Assembly: GCA_022844135.1 (NCBI GenBank)
Contig: JALHMG010000017.1
Location: forward strand, 34,382-98,381
Direction of reading: 5' to 3'
Length of the DNA stretch: 64,000 bases
DNA from: Lysobacterales bacterium
Lineage (GTDB): Bacteria; Pseudomonadota; Gammaproteobacteria; Xanthomonadales; SZUA-5
Shown here piece after piece: positions 36,335 to 44,534 of the stretch. Below the pieces are notes generated by a model. It saw only the letters and a list, made by a program, of their open reading frames with translations, did not search any database and was not told the origin of the DNA. Numbering within the stretch: position 1 is the first letter of the stretch; every line of letters begins with the position of its first letter. Made by a program: the position numbers and the translations under genes.

Positions 36335-36412
36335 CGGTCCGCAAGCTGAACGTTCCGGCTCTGCTTTAGTGCAGCAAGCGGCAGCGAGTGTGGCGAAATG
36401 ACAGTCCGCAAG
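36314..36412 (+). repeat. 32-bp direct repeat, two copies
   Basis: 36314-36345 and 36381-36412 are the same 32 bases with two differences (core GCAGCGAGTGTGGCGAA). The first copy covers the last codons and stop of the lipoprotein gene, so the duplication copied the gene end. Confidence 0.8.
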
Positions 36413-36436
36413 AGCGTTGCGCCAGGGCGTGACGAT

Positions 36437-36540
36437 TTGGCCTTTTCGAGAAAGCAGGCGCCTCGTGCACGTGCCCCTTGAGGTTTGGTTTGCGCCACGT
36501 TGGCGCCTCTTTGGCCGTTTCAAGAAAGTAGGCGCGTCGT
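36437..36540 (+). repeat. 30-bp imperfect direct repeat, two copies
   Basis: 36437-36466 and 36511-36540 share a 30-base unit (core AGAAAG-AGGCGC) with about five differences. Together with the preceding repeat and hairpin sequence at 36590-36655 (CCCAGGGC-GTAA-GCCCTGGG and GCCCT-GAA-AGGGC) it fills the 325-bp gap before the AraC gene. No gene is seen there. Confidence 0.7.
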
Positions 36541-36659
36541 ACTCTTTCGCTGTAGCCCAACGCTACGCAGACGCAAGCCCCGAAGGGGCGCAATGCAGTA
36601 GCCCAGGGCGTAAGCCCTGGGTCAGCGCCCACATACCTGGAGCCCTGAAAGGGCGAAAC

Positions 36660-37517
36660 TCAAATCCAGACCGCAGTCGCCTGACGCGCATGTCCGCGCA
36701 CAAACGCAGCGGCCATGCGCAGCGTTGCGTCGCCCTCGCGCTCGGCTTGCAGCGCGCGGCGCAGTTTGCCCGGCGTCAGCCCTGTGAGACGAACCACTTC
36801 GCGAGTTGCGTGCGCCTGGTCGGCAAATCCAGCATCTGCCGCCATTTGTGCCAACGACTGCGCCTGACCATCGAGTTGGCGAATCGTGGCCTGCAAACGC
36901 TGCACGCGTGCGTACTCTTTCGCCGTTAGCCCCACGCTGCATAGAAAACGCGCCTGCAGGCTGCGCAAGCTCATCCGCCCGGCCTTTGCCAAGTCGGCTA
37001 TTGCGACGTCGCCACTGGCGGCATCGATGGCCGCGACGATCTGCTCGATCTGATCGTCCAACTCCATGCGCACGACTAAGGCTTCGATGCACTGCCATAA
37101 GTGCGTGGCGTTGCTGTCGATTGCGTACGCCCGACCGGCGGCGATCAAAGCTTGCGCGAATGTGGGCTGAGTCTGCGTCAGATCGATAATCTCGTCGGCA
37201 AGCGTCGGCAACGCGTCCTCCAGCAGCACGCGACTGGCGACAGGCGTAAGGCGCACGCCCACACAATCGACCGCGCCGTTGGCTGCCAAACGTATCGCCG
37301 AACGAATTTGCGCTGCGAACAAACAATGCGACTGCACGCGCCAGCCCTCATCGAGTCGGTAGCGACTCATCGGCCGACCGAGATGCACAATCAATTCGCA
37401 GCGGCCATCCGGATAAACGGTCTGGACTGGCATCGCTGCGTGCGCAGCGGTCAATCGCCACACGCATTGCACCTGGCGCCGCAGCCCATCGGGCGGCGGG
37501 ACTTCAACATAGTTCAC
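36660..37517 (-). CDS. AraC-family transcriptional regulator
   Basis: A 285-residue AraC regulator. The N-terminal part (PPDGLRRQVQCVWRLT, VYPDGRCELIVHLGRPM) is the DUF6597 type found in many regulators; the C-terminal HTH pair includes ADLAKAGRMSLRSLQARF and LAQMAADAGFADQAHATREV. I chose the GTG at 37515-37517, with AGGGA 8 nt upstream, because it leaves room for the divergent promoter; an ATG at 37574 is the alternative. It is divergent from the DUF6265 gene and may control it. Confidence 0.87.
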   Translation of the reverse strand: MNYVEVPPPDGLRRQVQCVWRLTAAHAAMPVQTVYPDGRCELIVHLGRPMSRYRLDEGWRVQSHCLFAAQIRSAIRLAANGAVDCVGVRLTPVASRVLLEDALPTLADEIIDLTQTQPTFAQALIAAGRAYAIDSNATHLWQCIEALVVRMELDDQIEQIVAAIDAASGDVAIADLAKAGRMSLRSLQARFLCSVGLTAKEYARVQRLQATIRQLDGQAQSLAQMAADAGFADQAHATREVVRLTGLTPGKLRRALQAEREGDATLRMAAAFVRGHARQATAVWI

Positions 37518-37608
37518 GCCGATGTTCCCTCTGTCGTTTGCGCATTTGTTCAATCCAACCACGCCACGCTGCACACAAACTGCGCGCCCGTCAATCGAGG
37601 AGACTCAC

Positions 37609-38067
37609 ATGCGCCAGTTGCTGATCGTCGCTCCGTTGCTGCTCGCCAGCGCCACTTCCGCCCATGCCGCCGATGCCGCACTGCCCGATTGGCTCGCCGG
37701 CCACTGGTGCAATTCCTCCGATGGCGAATCCGGCGAAGAGCTTTGGCTCCCAGCCGCCGGCGGCTTGATGCTGGGCGTGAACCGCACCGTCGCCAGCGGA
37801 CGCGCCACGCAATTTGAGTTCCTGCGCATCGAGAGCGGCAACGGCGTGCCCACCTACATCGCCCAGCCCGGCGGCGCTGCGCCCACCGCATTCGCGCGTA
37901 GCGATAGCGGCGAGAACTGGATGCGCTTTAGCAATCCGGCTCACGACTTCCCGCAGCACATCGAATACCGGCGCGAAGGCAACCAACTTAAAGCCAGCAT
38001 CGCCGGGCCCGACGAGGACGGCAAAGAGATGCGCATCGACTTTGCATATTCAAACTGTTCGGGGTGA
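37609..38067 (+). CDS. DUF6265 secreted protein
   Basis: A 152-residue protein with signal peptide (residues 1-21), then LPDWLAGHWCNSSDGESGEE, ELWLPAAGGLMLGVNRTV and FSNPAHDFPQHIEYRR, the pattern of DUF6265 proteins (lipocalin-like, periplasmic, function unknown). Start ATG at 37609 follows GAGGAG about 8 nt upstream; an ATG at 37522 lies outside the signal peptide. It is divergent from the AraC regulator. Confidence 0.82.
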   Translation: MRQLLIVAPLLLASATSAHAADAALPDWLAGHWCNSSDGESGEELWLPAAGGLMLGVNRTVASGRATQFEFLRIESGNGVPTYIAQPGGAAPTAFARSDSGENWMRFSNPAHDFPQHIEYRREGNQLKASIAGPDEDGKEMRIDFAYSNCSG

Positions 38068-38516
38068 AAAGGCGTTCGCTGGGGCGGTGGGGGCGGTGGG
38101 TGTCCTGAAGCTCTCGACACAAGCATAGCCGCCGCCATCCGAAGTCGGCCATTGCTGGCTTGGCTCGTGCATTCACCACGCGTCCGGCCAGGCCAAGTGC
38201 TTTCCTTACAATTCGAACGCAGGTGCAAAGAAACGCCGAGAGATGATGGAGCGGACGGAAAGCGCTATAAAACAATGCCTTAGTGCGCGAATGTGCCGGC
38301 GTGCACGCGGCCGTCAGTTATTCCCGCAGTTGGCGCGCAGGGTTAGAAAGTGCTTCGACGAGGTAGATTTTTTCCGAAGCATTCAAAACCAAATCGGAAT
38401 GGAAGAATAGCCCGCCGTAGTCTCGCTTAAGCCTGACACCCAGAGTAGCTAGCTGGCATTCGTTTTCACCTTTAGCTTTCCATAACACTTGACAATCTGC
38501 GAGATTGACGGCCTCG
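38068..38516. other. Gene-free stretch
   Basis: No protein frame here looks real, and there is no RNA gene or strong terminator I can identify. The right end (38496-38506) carries one copy of the motif TCTGCGAGATT, preceded by TTGACA at 38489, that recurs at three other places in the next 5 kb. Base composition begins to shift toward A+T from here. Confidence 0.5.
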
Positions 38517-39329
38517 CTAACGATCGGCTGCGCCCTGTTGTGCCAGGTTCAGCGCTGCCTCCTCGGCCACGCGATCTATGTGCATATCAATTAGCCTACC
38601 GTAAAGCGACTTATGGCCGCGAATCCCGAGGTGAGGCGCTTTGGCTGAATCCGTGCCGCGCGTGTACATCCCCAAGTAGTAAATGTCATCTACAACATAG
38701 GCGGCAAGAGTCGGGGTCCCCGGGTAGTATCGGAGTGAAAACTGGCCACTCTTTTCGTAGTCGCCGAAAGCAGTCACGAGGTCTCCTGCGGCGACCCTCA
38801 CTTTCTCAGAAACTCGATCCCAGGTATGCCCAAGATCGGCGCTGCGCGCCAAAGCTTGAGCCTCACCCGGTCTTATTAAATACACCTCAACGCGACATCC
38901 AGAACGGAGCGCATCAGCAATCGGCTTCTCCAATTGGGTAGTCTCAGGAATCCAAGTCTGAAGAATTCGCACACGGTTGCTCGCAGTCGCCATTTTCGAC
39001 TTGACCTCTTCGAGCGGGAATTCCTCATAAGCACAGAAGACGCCAGATTTCTCTAGGCGGTTTAGGGTTTCGAACCGTTCGCTTATAACCTCCCCAAGCT
39101 TTCTCTTGATTGACTCGGTGAGGCGTTCGTTAATGAACGCTTGGTAGATAATGCTGATTAGAGATATAGATAGGACGGTGGAACCTAGGGAATTAATTGC
39201 CCCGCTAAACTCTCGCGCGTAATGAAAAGAAGATTCGGTTATCCATGAACCCACTATGATCAATCCAACAGCGATCGTCATCGACACGTAGGCTGCAGCG
39301 TATACTCGAATGCGATACTCTTTGTTCAC
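38517..39329 (-). CDS. Hypothetical protein, two TM helices and cytoplasmic domain
   Basis: A 270-residue protein, visibly more A+T-rich than the core genes. Hydrophobic segments at residues 8-28 and about 43-65 are followed by a soluble domain: RVRILQTWIPETTQLEKPIA, CRVEVYLIRPGEAQALARS, then AAYVVDDIYYLGMYTRGTDS. That order (hydrophobic strand with a polar end, LL-RP, then a strand near the C-terminus) resembles phospholipase-D-like folds lacking clear HKD motifs, but I cannot name it. It could be a membrane-anchored effector of an accessory system. It forms a pair with the small membrane protein upstream on the same strand. Confidence 0.65.
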   Translation of the reverse strand: MNKEYRIRVYAAAYVSMTIAVGLIIVGSWITESSFHYAREFSGAINSLGSTVLSISLISIIYQAFINERLTESIKRKLGEVISERFETLNRLEKSGVFCAYEEFPLEEVKSKMATASNRVRILQTWIPETTQLEKPIADALRSGCRVEVYLIRPGEAQALARSADLGHTWDRVSEKVRVAAGDLVTAFGDYEKSGQFSLRYYPGTPTLAAYVVDDIYYLGMYTRGTDSAKAPHLGIRGHKSLYGRLIDMHIDRVAEEAALNLAQQGAADR

Positions 39330-39395
39330 GACTAGCCTCCATGTACACGTCAGCTTTTCGACGGTTAGTTCGGCAACTCCGCGGTCGGCTTCAAG

Positions 39396-39866
39396 TCATT
39401 GTGATCTCTTATTATTTGCGATGCCTTTGATAAGATATCTCATTGCATTGGAGGCATCCTGCAAATTTTCGAAATGCTCCATACTTGAGCTGAGGCTCCC
39501 GTTGTCAACCTCTAAGCAGCCCGCGTTCTCACACAGAGTCTTCGCTCGCACATAAGTGTCCGGCAACTCGATCTTGTGCTTTTCCAGGAATGAAAGCGCA
39601 GCCAACATGAACCCTGCCATGGAGCCACTTGTCGAGAAGTCAAAACCGGAGAGAAGCAATGAGGCCTCTTTCTCTATCGCCTGCATTTCGGCAACTCTCT
39701 TCTCCGCATTAAGTGCCTTATGCTCGTACGAGACCATGCCAAAAGCTAACGCGGTAATGAAAATGGCGTAGGCGACATGCATTAATCGAGATTTTGTGGT
39801 TGGAGCCGCTATGAGAAGGCCAATCACTGATGCTATTGAGCCCACAATGCCCAGTGTCACTATCAT
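39396..39866 (-). CDS. Hypothetical small membrane protein
   Basis: A 156-residue protein with two hydrophobic helices (residues 1-22, IVTLGIVGSIASVIGLLIAA, and 28-48) and a helical, probably coiled, C-terminal part with two cysteines (CENAGCLEV). ATG at 39866 begins the first helix; a longer frame from 40043 reads through repeat sequence and is rejected. It lies 66 bp upstream of the other two-TM protein and may be its partner. No family recognised. Confidence 0.55.
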   Translation of the reverse strand: MIVTLGIVGSIASVIGLLIAAPTTKSRLMHVAYAIFITALAFGMVSYEHKALNAEKRVAEMQAIEKEASLLLSGFDFSTSGSMAGFMLAALSFLEKHKIELPDTYVRAKTLCENAGCLEVDNGSLSSSMEHFENLQDASNAMRYLIKGIANNKRSQ

Positions 39867-39960
39867 ACAATGATCTCCGTTGCGACAGGCAATTTCATTT
39901 AGACTTCTCGTGGCGCCTATTTCGATCCGCGCACCGAATCGTGCCCGCTGGGTTCGTGGA

Positions 39961-40028
39961 CAAGTTATGCGCTCGGAGTTCAGCGCTGGCAACAGCCGCG
40001 AGGGCAATGTGAGAATCTGCGAGATTTC
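39961..40028 (+). repeat. Copy 1 of a ~67-bp upstream repeat (TCTGCGAGATT family)
   Basis: This segment matches 41204-41270 over about 67 bases (shared blocks TTATGCGCTCG, AGCCGCGAG-GCAATGT, TCTGCGAGATT). It ends 15 bp before the start of the HTH gene. Shorter pieces recur at 43747-43757 and 38496-38506. It may be a promoter-bearing or recombination-site repeat. Confidence 0.65.
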
Positions 40029-40042
40029 GTCTACGGGGCACA

Positions 40043-40354
40043 ATGAACATGGACATTGAGCAAATCGCCACGACTATCAAAGCTGATGCTGGCGAGCCGT
40101 TGGCGGATCTGTGTCAAGCGCTGCGCGAGGTTGCCGAGGCAAAGGGCCGGACCACGACCGCCGAGCAACTGCTGGTACGTGGCGCTCGCAACAAGCTGGG
40201 GCTTTCGCAGTCCGAGTATGCGGCGCGCATCGGTACGCCAGTGGCTACGCTTCGCGATTTGGAGCAGGGCCGATTCCCGCCGCCAGGCGCTGCGCTTTGC
40301 TTGCTGAAATTGCTGATCTCGCATCCGCAGCTGGCGCAGGAGATTGCGGCTTGA
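40043..40354 (+). CDS. XRE-family HTH protein (orphan antitoxin type)
   Basis: A 103-residue protein whose C-terminal half is an XRE helix-turn-helix: ARNKLGLSQSEYAARIGTP then VATLRDLEQGRFPPPGA. This sequence type is common for antitoxins of HigA2/NadS kind. No toxin gene is adjacent, so it may act alone or be an orphan. The N-terminal half is helical and acidic. It starts 15 bp after a repeat copy. The stretch 40355-40687 that follows holds no gene I can support. Confidence 0.75.
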   Translation: MNMDIEQIATTIKADAGEPLADLCQALREVAEAKGRTTTAEQLLVRGARNKLGLSQSEYAARIGTPVATLRDLEQGRFPPPGAALCLLKLLISHPQLAQEIAA

Positions 40355-40687
40355 TTGAAAACGGCCTGCGCTCGTCACGTCTTGATGATCGTTAACTGGG
40401 GCCACTTCGCGCTAGCCACAGATCTCCGACCGCAGCTTTTGGATTTCTAAGCTGAGTTCTAGCTCATGTCGCTTGGTACGAAAGCCACGTTGCGCGACTA
40501 CTTCATGCACCGCTGCAGCTGCGGCTAACACGAGTTAGTGGTTCATTCGGGGCCGCGCAGCGCAGGCGCCAGAAGCCGGTTGTCAGAGTTTGCGTGAATT
40601 CTCGCTCAGTGCAGCACGCGAATCGGCCAAACCGGGAGCATCACGTACTCGCCGGCCGCGTTGCACCCTTTTGAAGGACTGGCGGCC

Positions 40688-41167
40688 CTACTTATCCGGC
40701 TGGTCGTTCTGCAAATCGGCTTCAATCTGGCGCGTTTCTTCCTTAAGCCCGTCGACGCAGGTTCTGTATGTATCCATCGCTTCTTTCGGAGCACGCTCCT
40801 CCAGTTCGGCGATTTCAATCTTGAGGTCAGCAATCGCAATCTCACCGATCCGAGCTGTGAGCATTTTCCGCCCAGCGGTTGCGATTGCAACCGCGTAGCG
40901 CTTTTTCACAGCATCGCTTTCATCGCTACATCGTTGAAGCTGACCCAGCAGCAATGCTGCTTTTGTGCTTTCCGACATAACGACGGGCGCAGCACGCGGT
41001 GGCGTCGGCGTCCGGTTTGCCCTGGTAACGTCTACGGACTCAACCTTCGCGGGATCATCTGCACAGGGGCGCTGCGAGAACACTGTGACGCCGTTTTCTT
41101 CGCACTTGAAGACGGACTGTCCAATCGCTAGCGACGGCGATAGAAGCAAGACTAGTATCAGTTTCAT
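40688..41167 (-). CDS. DUF4124 domain secreted protein
   Basis: A 159-residue protein with signal peptide (MKLILVLLLSPSLAIG) and a short DUF4124 motif SVFKCEENGVTVFSQRPC right after cleavage, followed by a Pro-rich linker and a helical tail rich in Glu and Lys (ADLKIEIAELEERAPKE). DUF4124 proteins are small periplasmic proteins of unknown function. The ATG at 41167 is chosen; a GTG two codons upstream is possible. A second DUF4124 protein is encoded divergently 170 bp away. Confidence 0.75.
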   Translation of the reverse strand: MKLILVLLLSPSLAIGQSVFKCEENGVTVFSQRPCADDPAKVESVDVTRANRTPTPPRAAPVVMSESTKAALLLGQLQRCSDESDAVKKRYAVAIATAGRKMLTARIGEIAIADLKIEIAELEERAPKEAMDTYRTCVDGLKEETRQIEADLQNDQPDK

Positions 41168-41203
41168 GGTCACATCTTGATGTTAAGAAATGCGTTGACC
41201 GTC

Positions 41204-41270
41204 CAACTTATGCGCTCGACGTCGAGGCTCTACAAGAGCCGCGAGAGCAATGTCAGATTCTGCGAGATTC
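41204..41270 (+). repeat. Copy 2 of the ~67-bp upstream repeat
   Basis: Matches 39961-40028 (see there). It ends 67 bp before the second DUF4124 gene, so both long copies lie just upstream of plus-strand small genes and in the same orientation. Confidence 0.65.
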
Positions 41271-41336
41271 AAGCTCTTGATCGGCGGCACGCTCCTAGCT
41301 ACGCTGGATGTGACGATCGGGGAGAGGGACTTCTCA

Positions 41337-41720
41337 ATGCGCACCCACACGCGACATGCGTTCGCGGTTTTGGCCTTCGCTCCGTTTTGCGATGCCGCCG
41401 ATGTGTTCAAGTGCAAGGACGGCGATGTCGTCGTGTACCAAGAACGGCCGTGCTCGCCCAACGATGCCGGCGAGACGATCAAGTTGAAGCCCCCGAAAGA
41501 GATCACGCGAGAAGAAAAAGTCGCATTTGCTGCAGCCTCCGGCAAGATCATGATCGGCTCAACCGCAGCTCAGGTTCGCGCAGCTTGGGGACCACCGACA
41601 GATATCAATCGCTCAGTTGGCACCTACGGCGTTCGAGAGCAGTGGGTCTATGACCGCGGCACAAATCCGACACAGTACGTGTACCTTGAGGACGGCGTCG
41701 TTGCTTCGTGGCAGAACTGA
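41337..41720 (+). CDS. DUF4124-like small secreted protein
   Basis: A 127-residue protein: signal peptide (FAVLAFAPFCDA), then DVFKCKDGDVVVYQERPC (DUF4124) and a C-terminal part with GSTAAQVRAAWGPPTDINRS and EQWVYDRG that resembles the SmpA/OmlA fold. ATG at 41337 has GGAGAGGGA about 8 nt upstream and is preferred over an ATG at 41250 inside the repeat. Likely periplasmic; function unknown. Confidence 0.75.
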   Translation: MRTHTRHAFAVLAFAPFCDAADVFKCKDGDVVVYQERPCSPNDAGETIKLKPPKEITREEKVAFAAASGKIMIGSTAAQVRAAWGPPTDINRSVGTYGVREQWVYDRGTNPTQYVYLEDGVVASWQN

Positions 41721-41735
41721 CGCAGGCTGCAGTTG

Positions 41736-41864
41736 ATGGATCCAGACGACAACGTCGGCGAGGGCAACTGGCGCGAGACTTGTTGGGAGTTTCAACCTGT
41801 CACCAGCATCAAAGCATTGCCGGCCCAGCCGGAGGCATACAGGGCGTTCAGATCACGGCGGTGA
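41736..41864 (+). other. Small frame, possible gene fragment
   Basis: A 42-codon frame (MDPDDNVGEGNWRETCWEFQ onward) starts 16 bp after the DUF4124-like gene. The composition is protein-like but there is no ribosome-binding site and no family match. It may be the tail of a lost gene. Very uncertain. Confidence 0.2.
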
Positions 41865-41932
41865 GCACAAACTGATCGAAGTTCGCGTTCAAAGACTACT
41901 GGTTTGGGCGCTTAAGGCAACCCGAGGCATCA

Positions 41933-42364
41933 ATGCGAGTATTTATCAGTTGGTCTGGGTCGAGAAGCAGACACCTTGCGGACGCACTGCGATCATGGCT
42001 GCCCAAAGTTCTGCAGTCGATTAAGCCGTGGATGTCCGATGAAGATATCTCCGCAGGGGCTCGATGGTTGCCAGAGGTGTCAGGGGAGTTGAGTGCGGCC
42101 CGTGTTGGCATTCTTTGTGTCACGCCTGAAAATCAGGCCGCACCTTGGCTCATATTCGAAGCAGGTGCTCTGTCCAAAACGCTTGATCAAAACTTCGTTT
42201 GCCCTGTGCTGTTTGATCTTGATCTTGGGCAGCTAAGCGGACCGCTCGCGCAGTTTCAGGCGTCGCGATTTGCGCGAGATGGGGTCCTTCGATTAACTGA
42301 CACACTCAATAACCCGCGTAAGGCGGATTCCCGTGTAACCCGCGTAAGGCGGATTCCCGAGTAA
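41933..42364 (+). pseudogene. TIR-domain protein, C-terminus replaced by repeat
   Basis: The first 120 codons form a TIR domain: MRVFISWSGSRSRHLADAL (beta-A), PWMSDEDISAGARWLPEVS, VGILCVTPENQAAPWLIFEA with the candidate catalytic Glu in the FEAGAL element. Bacterial TIR domains degrade NAD+ or make cyclic ADP-ribose signals in anti-phage systems. From about residue 125 the frame runs into the 26-bp tandem repeat and stops at its second TAA-containing junction, so the usual C-terminal region (another 80 or more residues in relatives) is missing. Whether the truncated domain is active is unknown. No partner effector gene is next to it. Confidence 0.65.
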
Positions 42365-42388
42365 CCCGCGTAAGGCGGATTCCCGTGT
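42311..42388 (+). repeat. 26-bp tandem repeat, three units
   Basis: Three head-to-tail units (42311-42336, 42337-42362, 42363-42388; core GCGTAAGGCGGATTCCCG) differ at one base. Further single units occur at 42669-42695, 45729-45752 and 46136-46160. No spacers, so not a CRISPR array. Confidence 0.85.
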
Positions 42389-42695
42389 AGGGTGGAACCC
42401 GCACACGCTTCATCGTGCGGATTCCACCGCCCCGCGGACGGCACGATGGACGATGGTGTGTCGGGGCCGGATGGCGAAGGCGTTTCACCTTTACGTCTCG
42501 ACGCACGAGGGTGCCGCGGTCCGTGCGGCGGAATCCGCGCGGGTGGATCGCGGTATTGTCATTTGTCCACGGCGCGCGGGTTCCGCCCTACGTCAACTGC
42601 GGGCGCCAGGAAACTCGGAACGAAAAGCGCCGAGTGCAACTCGGCGTTCCACAAGCTTCGCGTGCCAAAACCGCGTAAGGCGGATTCCCGTGTAG
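42382..42695 (+). repeat. 314-bp direct repeat, copy 1
   Basis: Nearly identical to 45847-46160 (same length, about four differences by eye). It contains a hairpin GGTGGAA...TTCCACC at its left end and the hairpin CGCCGAGTGCAACTCGGCG at 42628-42646, and ends with a single 26-bp repeat unit. It stands immediately before the beta-helix gene and appears to have replaced that gene's start. The copies are in direct orientation and flank 3.15 kb. Confidence 0.85.
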
Positions 42696-42716
42696 CCGCG
42701 CGTCATCGGCGCGGCA

Positions 42717-43571
42717 TTGGCGCTAGGTTTGGCGTCGGCGCCCGCCGTCGCCTGCGACCCCGCCTACACCACCACCGGCCCGGCGTATTGTTTTCTCTCT
42801 GAAGTTGGCGGCTGCGCCAATTTGCCGGCGTTCCTCGCCGCGCATCAGCCCATCTTCCCGGTGACACTGGTCATCGATCAACAGTGCCCAGCCATCTCGC
42901 AGACCTTGGTTCTCCCAGGACGCATGACGCTCGCTGGCGTGGGTCGCGACGGCGAAGGCGCGCTGCTATTCCAGAACCTCGGGCTCAACGTGCCTGCGAT
43001 TGCGGTGGCGCCAGGCCAGGGCAACATCGAAATCCGCGATCTGCTCATCCGCTACATCAGCCCGGTGCCGCGCGGGATCGGCTTGCGGCTCAACGGCAAT
43101 CACATGATCTCAATGAACGGCGTGCGCATCGATCGCTTCAACGTCGGCGTTGAAGGCACCGATTCTTACTCGATCGTCATCAACCAGAGCAACATCTCGG
43201 ATAACCGCACCAATTTGTATCTCGGTCATCAAGCCAACTCTTGGCGCGTCCGCGACAGCATCCTCGGTCGCGCCCTCGGCTGGAGCGTCATCGTGCGCGG
43301 CCCCAACAACGACGTGTTATTCGATGGCAATCGCCTGGAGAGCAACCAACTCGGCGGCTTCCAGCTATTCACCCTGGGCACCGTGCTCAGCAACAACCGC
43401 CTGGAATTCAACGGCCAAGCCGGCGCCTGGCACGGCATCGAAGTGCGCCCCACCGCCCAGGAAACCCGAATACTGTCCAACACCTTTTCCACCGACATCA
43501 TCAACGACACCGGCACCGACACACGCTGCGCGTTCAACATCAACGTGGCTGAACCGGCGAGTTGTCTTTGA
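42717..43571 (+). CDS. Secreted right-handed beta-helix protein, 5' end disrupted
   Basis: About 284 residues: a signal-peptide tail (ALALGLASAPAVA) followed by a parallel beta-helix pattern with stacked N/G-rich turns (GNIEIRDLLIRYIS, HMISMNGVRIDRFNVGVEG, NQSNISDNRTNLYLG). The frame is closed by a TAG at 42693 that belongs to the inserted repeat, and only a TTG at 42717 is available as start, so the original ATG and first signal residues are gone. It may be barely expressed or dead. Confidence 0.6.
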   Translation: MALGLASAPAVACDPAYTTTGPAYCFLSEVGGCANLPAFLAAHQPIFPVTLVIDQQCPAISQTLVLPGRMTLAGVGRDGEGALLFQNLGLNVPAIAVAPGQGNIEIRDLLIRYISPVPRGIGLRLNGNHMISMNGVRIDRFNVGVEGTDSYSIVINQSNISDNRTNLYLGHQANSWRVRDSILGRALGWSVIVRGPNNDVLFDGNRLESNQLGGFQLFTLGTVLSNNRLEFNGQAGAWHGIEVRPTAQETRILSNTFSTDIINDTGTDTRCAFNINVAEPASCL

Positions 43572-43907
43572 GGGGTTGGAGGGGTTTTGGTGAGCGGCTG
43601 CATCTCGTACATCTCGTACGTAAGATTGCGAGGTGCGGTCGTGGTTTTGCATTGGTGCGCAAACCATAGTGACGGACGCAAAAAAGCGCGCACCTGATCG
43701 AAGAAGGCGCCCTCGCGCCATGCGGCGACGTACAGCAGCGTCAGAATCTGCGAGATTTCGGCTGTGGCAACGGCGGTGCGTATTTGCGACCATTGGGTGG
43801 TCGGTTCTGCTCCTCCCGGGCTGAGGAGTCGCGTCGAGAGGTGCCAACCCATAAGTTAGGTTTGGAAATAGCGATTTGACATGGCCATTAATCAGAAGGC
43901 ACGAGCA
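43572..43907. other. Gene-free stretch with one repeat piece
   Basis: No convincing gene. It carries the third, partial copy of the TCTGCGAGATT motif (43747-43757) and no terminator I can identify. Confidence 0.45.
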
Positions 43908-44058
43908 CATCGCGAACCTGGTCCAGAAGCTTCGGCGGGTCATCCGTGCAATTTTAGGTTTGCCTATTGCAGAACGAAATGGCGAGAGCTTGCGATGAAG
44001 CCAAGTCTTGTGAATGTGCGACGTGTGGGCGTGGCCTTGGTGTCGGCTATTTTTAGTT
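43908..44058 (+). repeat. ~150-bp leader repeat, copy 1
   Basis: Matches 45122-45276 over its length with small gaps and about 20% differences (shared blocks CATCGCGAACCTGG, CGGCGGGTC, AGAGCTTGCGATGAAGCC, CCTTGGTG). Each copy ends 23-26 bp before the start of an unrelated small gene: zinc-ribbon here, PIN domain there. Confidence 0.7.
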
Positions 44059-44083
44059 GGGCGCAACAACAGGAGGTAGAGTA

Positions 44084-44377
44084 ATGCGATCAAAGAATGA
44101 CGAAGACGATGGCTTCAATGATTTCCTCCAACAGATCATTGACATGGACCATCTGGAAGGCGCGGCTCTGGGCATTACGAAGCTCGTTATAGAAAAGGGA
44201 GAAGACGCTCTTTCTGAAAAGCAAAAATATGTGTTTCAAAAACAGGTTCTTGATGAATTCACAACCTCGGGATGTTCGCGTTGCGGAAGTGATATTCCGT
44301 GGTCAGAGATGTATGACGCCGCCACCGAGCATGGAATGTGCAACTACTGCTGGCACATGACACAAAAAGATGACTAG
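44084..44377 (+). CDS. Small zinc-ribbon-like protein
   Basis: A 97-residue, acidic protein with one CxxC pair near each end of its last 40 residues (TSGCSRCGSDIPW and MCNYCWHMTQ), likely binding one zinc. ATG at 44084 has AGGAGG 7 nt upstream, a strong ribosome site. It is markedly A+T-rich compared with the core genes, suggesting transfer. Function unknown. Confidence 0.65.
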   Translation: MRSKNDEDDGFNDFLQQIIDMDHLEGAALGITKLVIEKGEDALSEKQKYVFQKQVLDEFTTSGCSRCGSDIPWSEMYDAATEHGMCNYCWHMTQKDD

Positions 44378-44534
44378 CAGGCTGTTGAGAATTCCCCAGT
44401 CACCAGCTTCGCCCCACACCCTTCGCTTCGAATTTTTCGTTCAGTTAATCGTCTGATGGGGTGAAAGTGGCCGAGAGCCTCTTTAAATTTGCGGTTGGTT
44501 ACCTAAGAGGACGGTTCTGCACCCTTGTCTGGCC

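Noticed and set aside
42311..42388. Possible CRISPR array
   Set aside because: Three 26-bp units are directly tandem without spacers and no cas genes are present.
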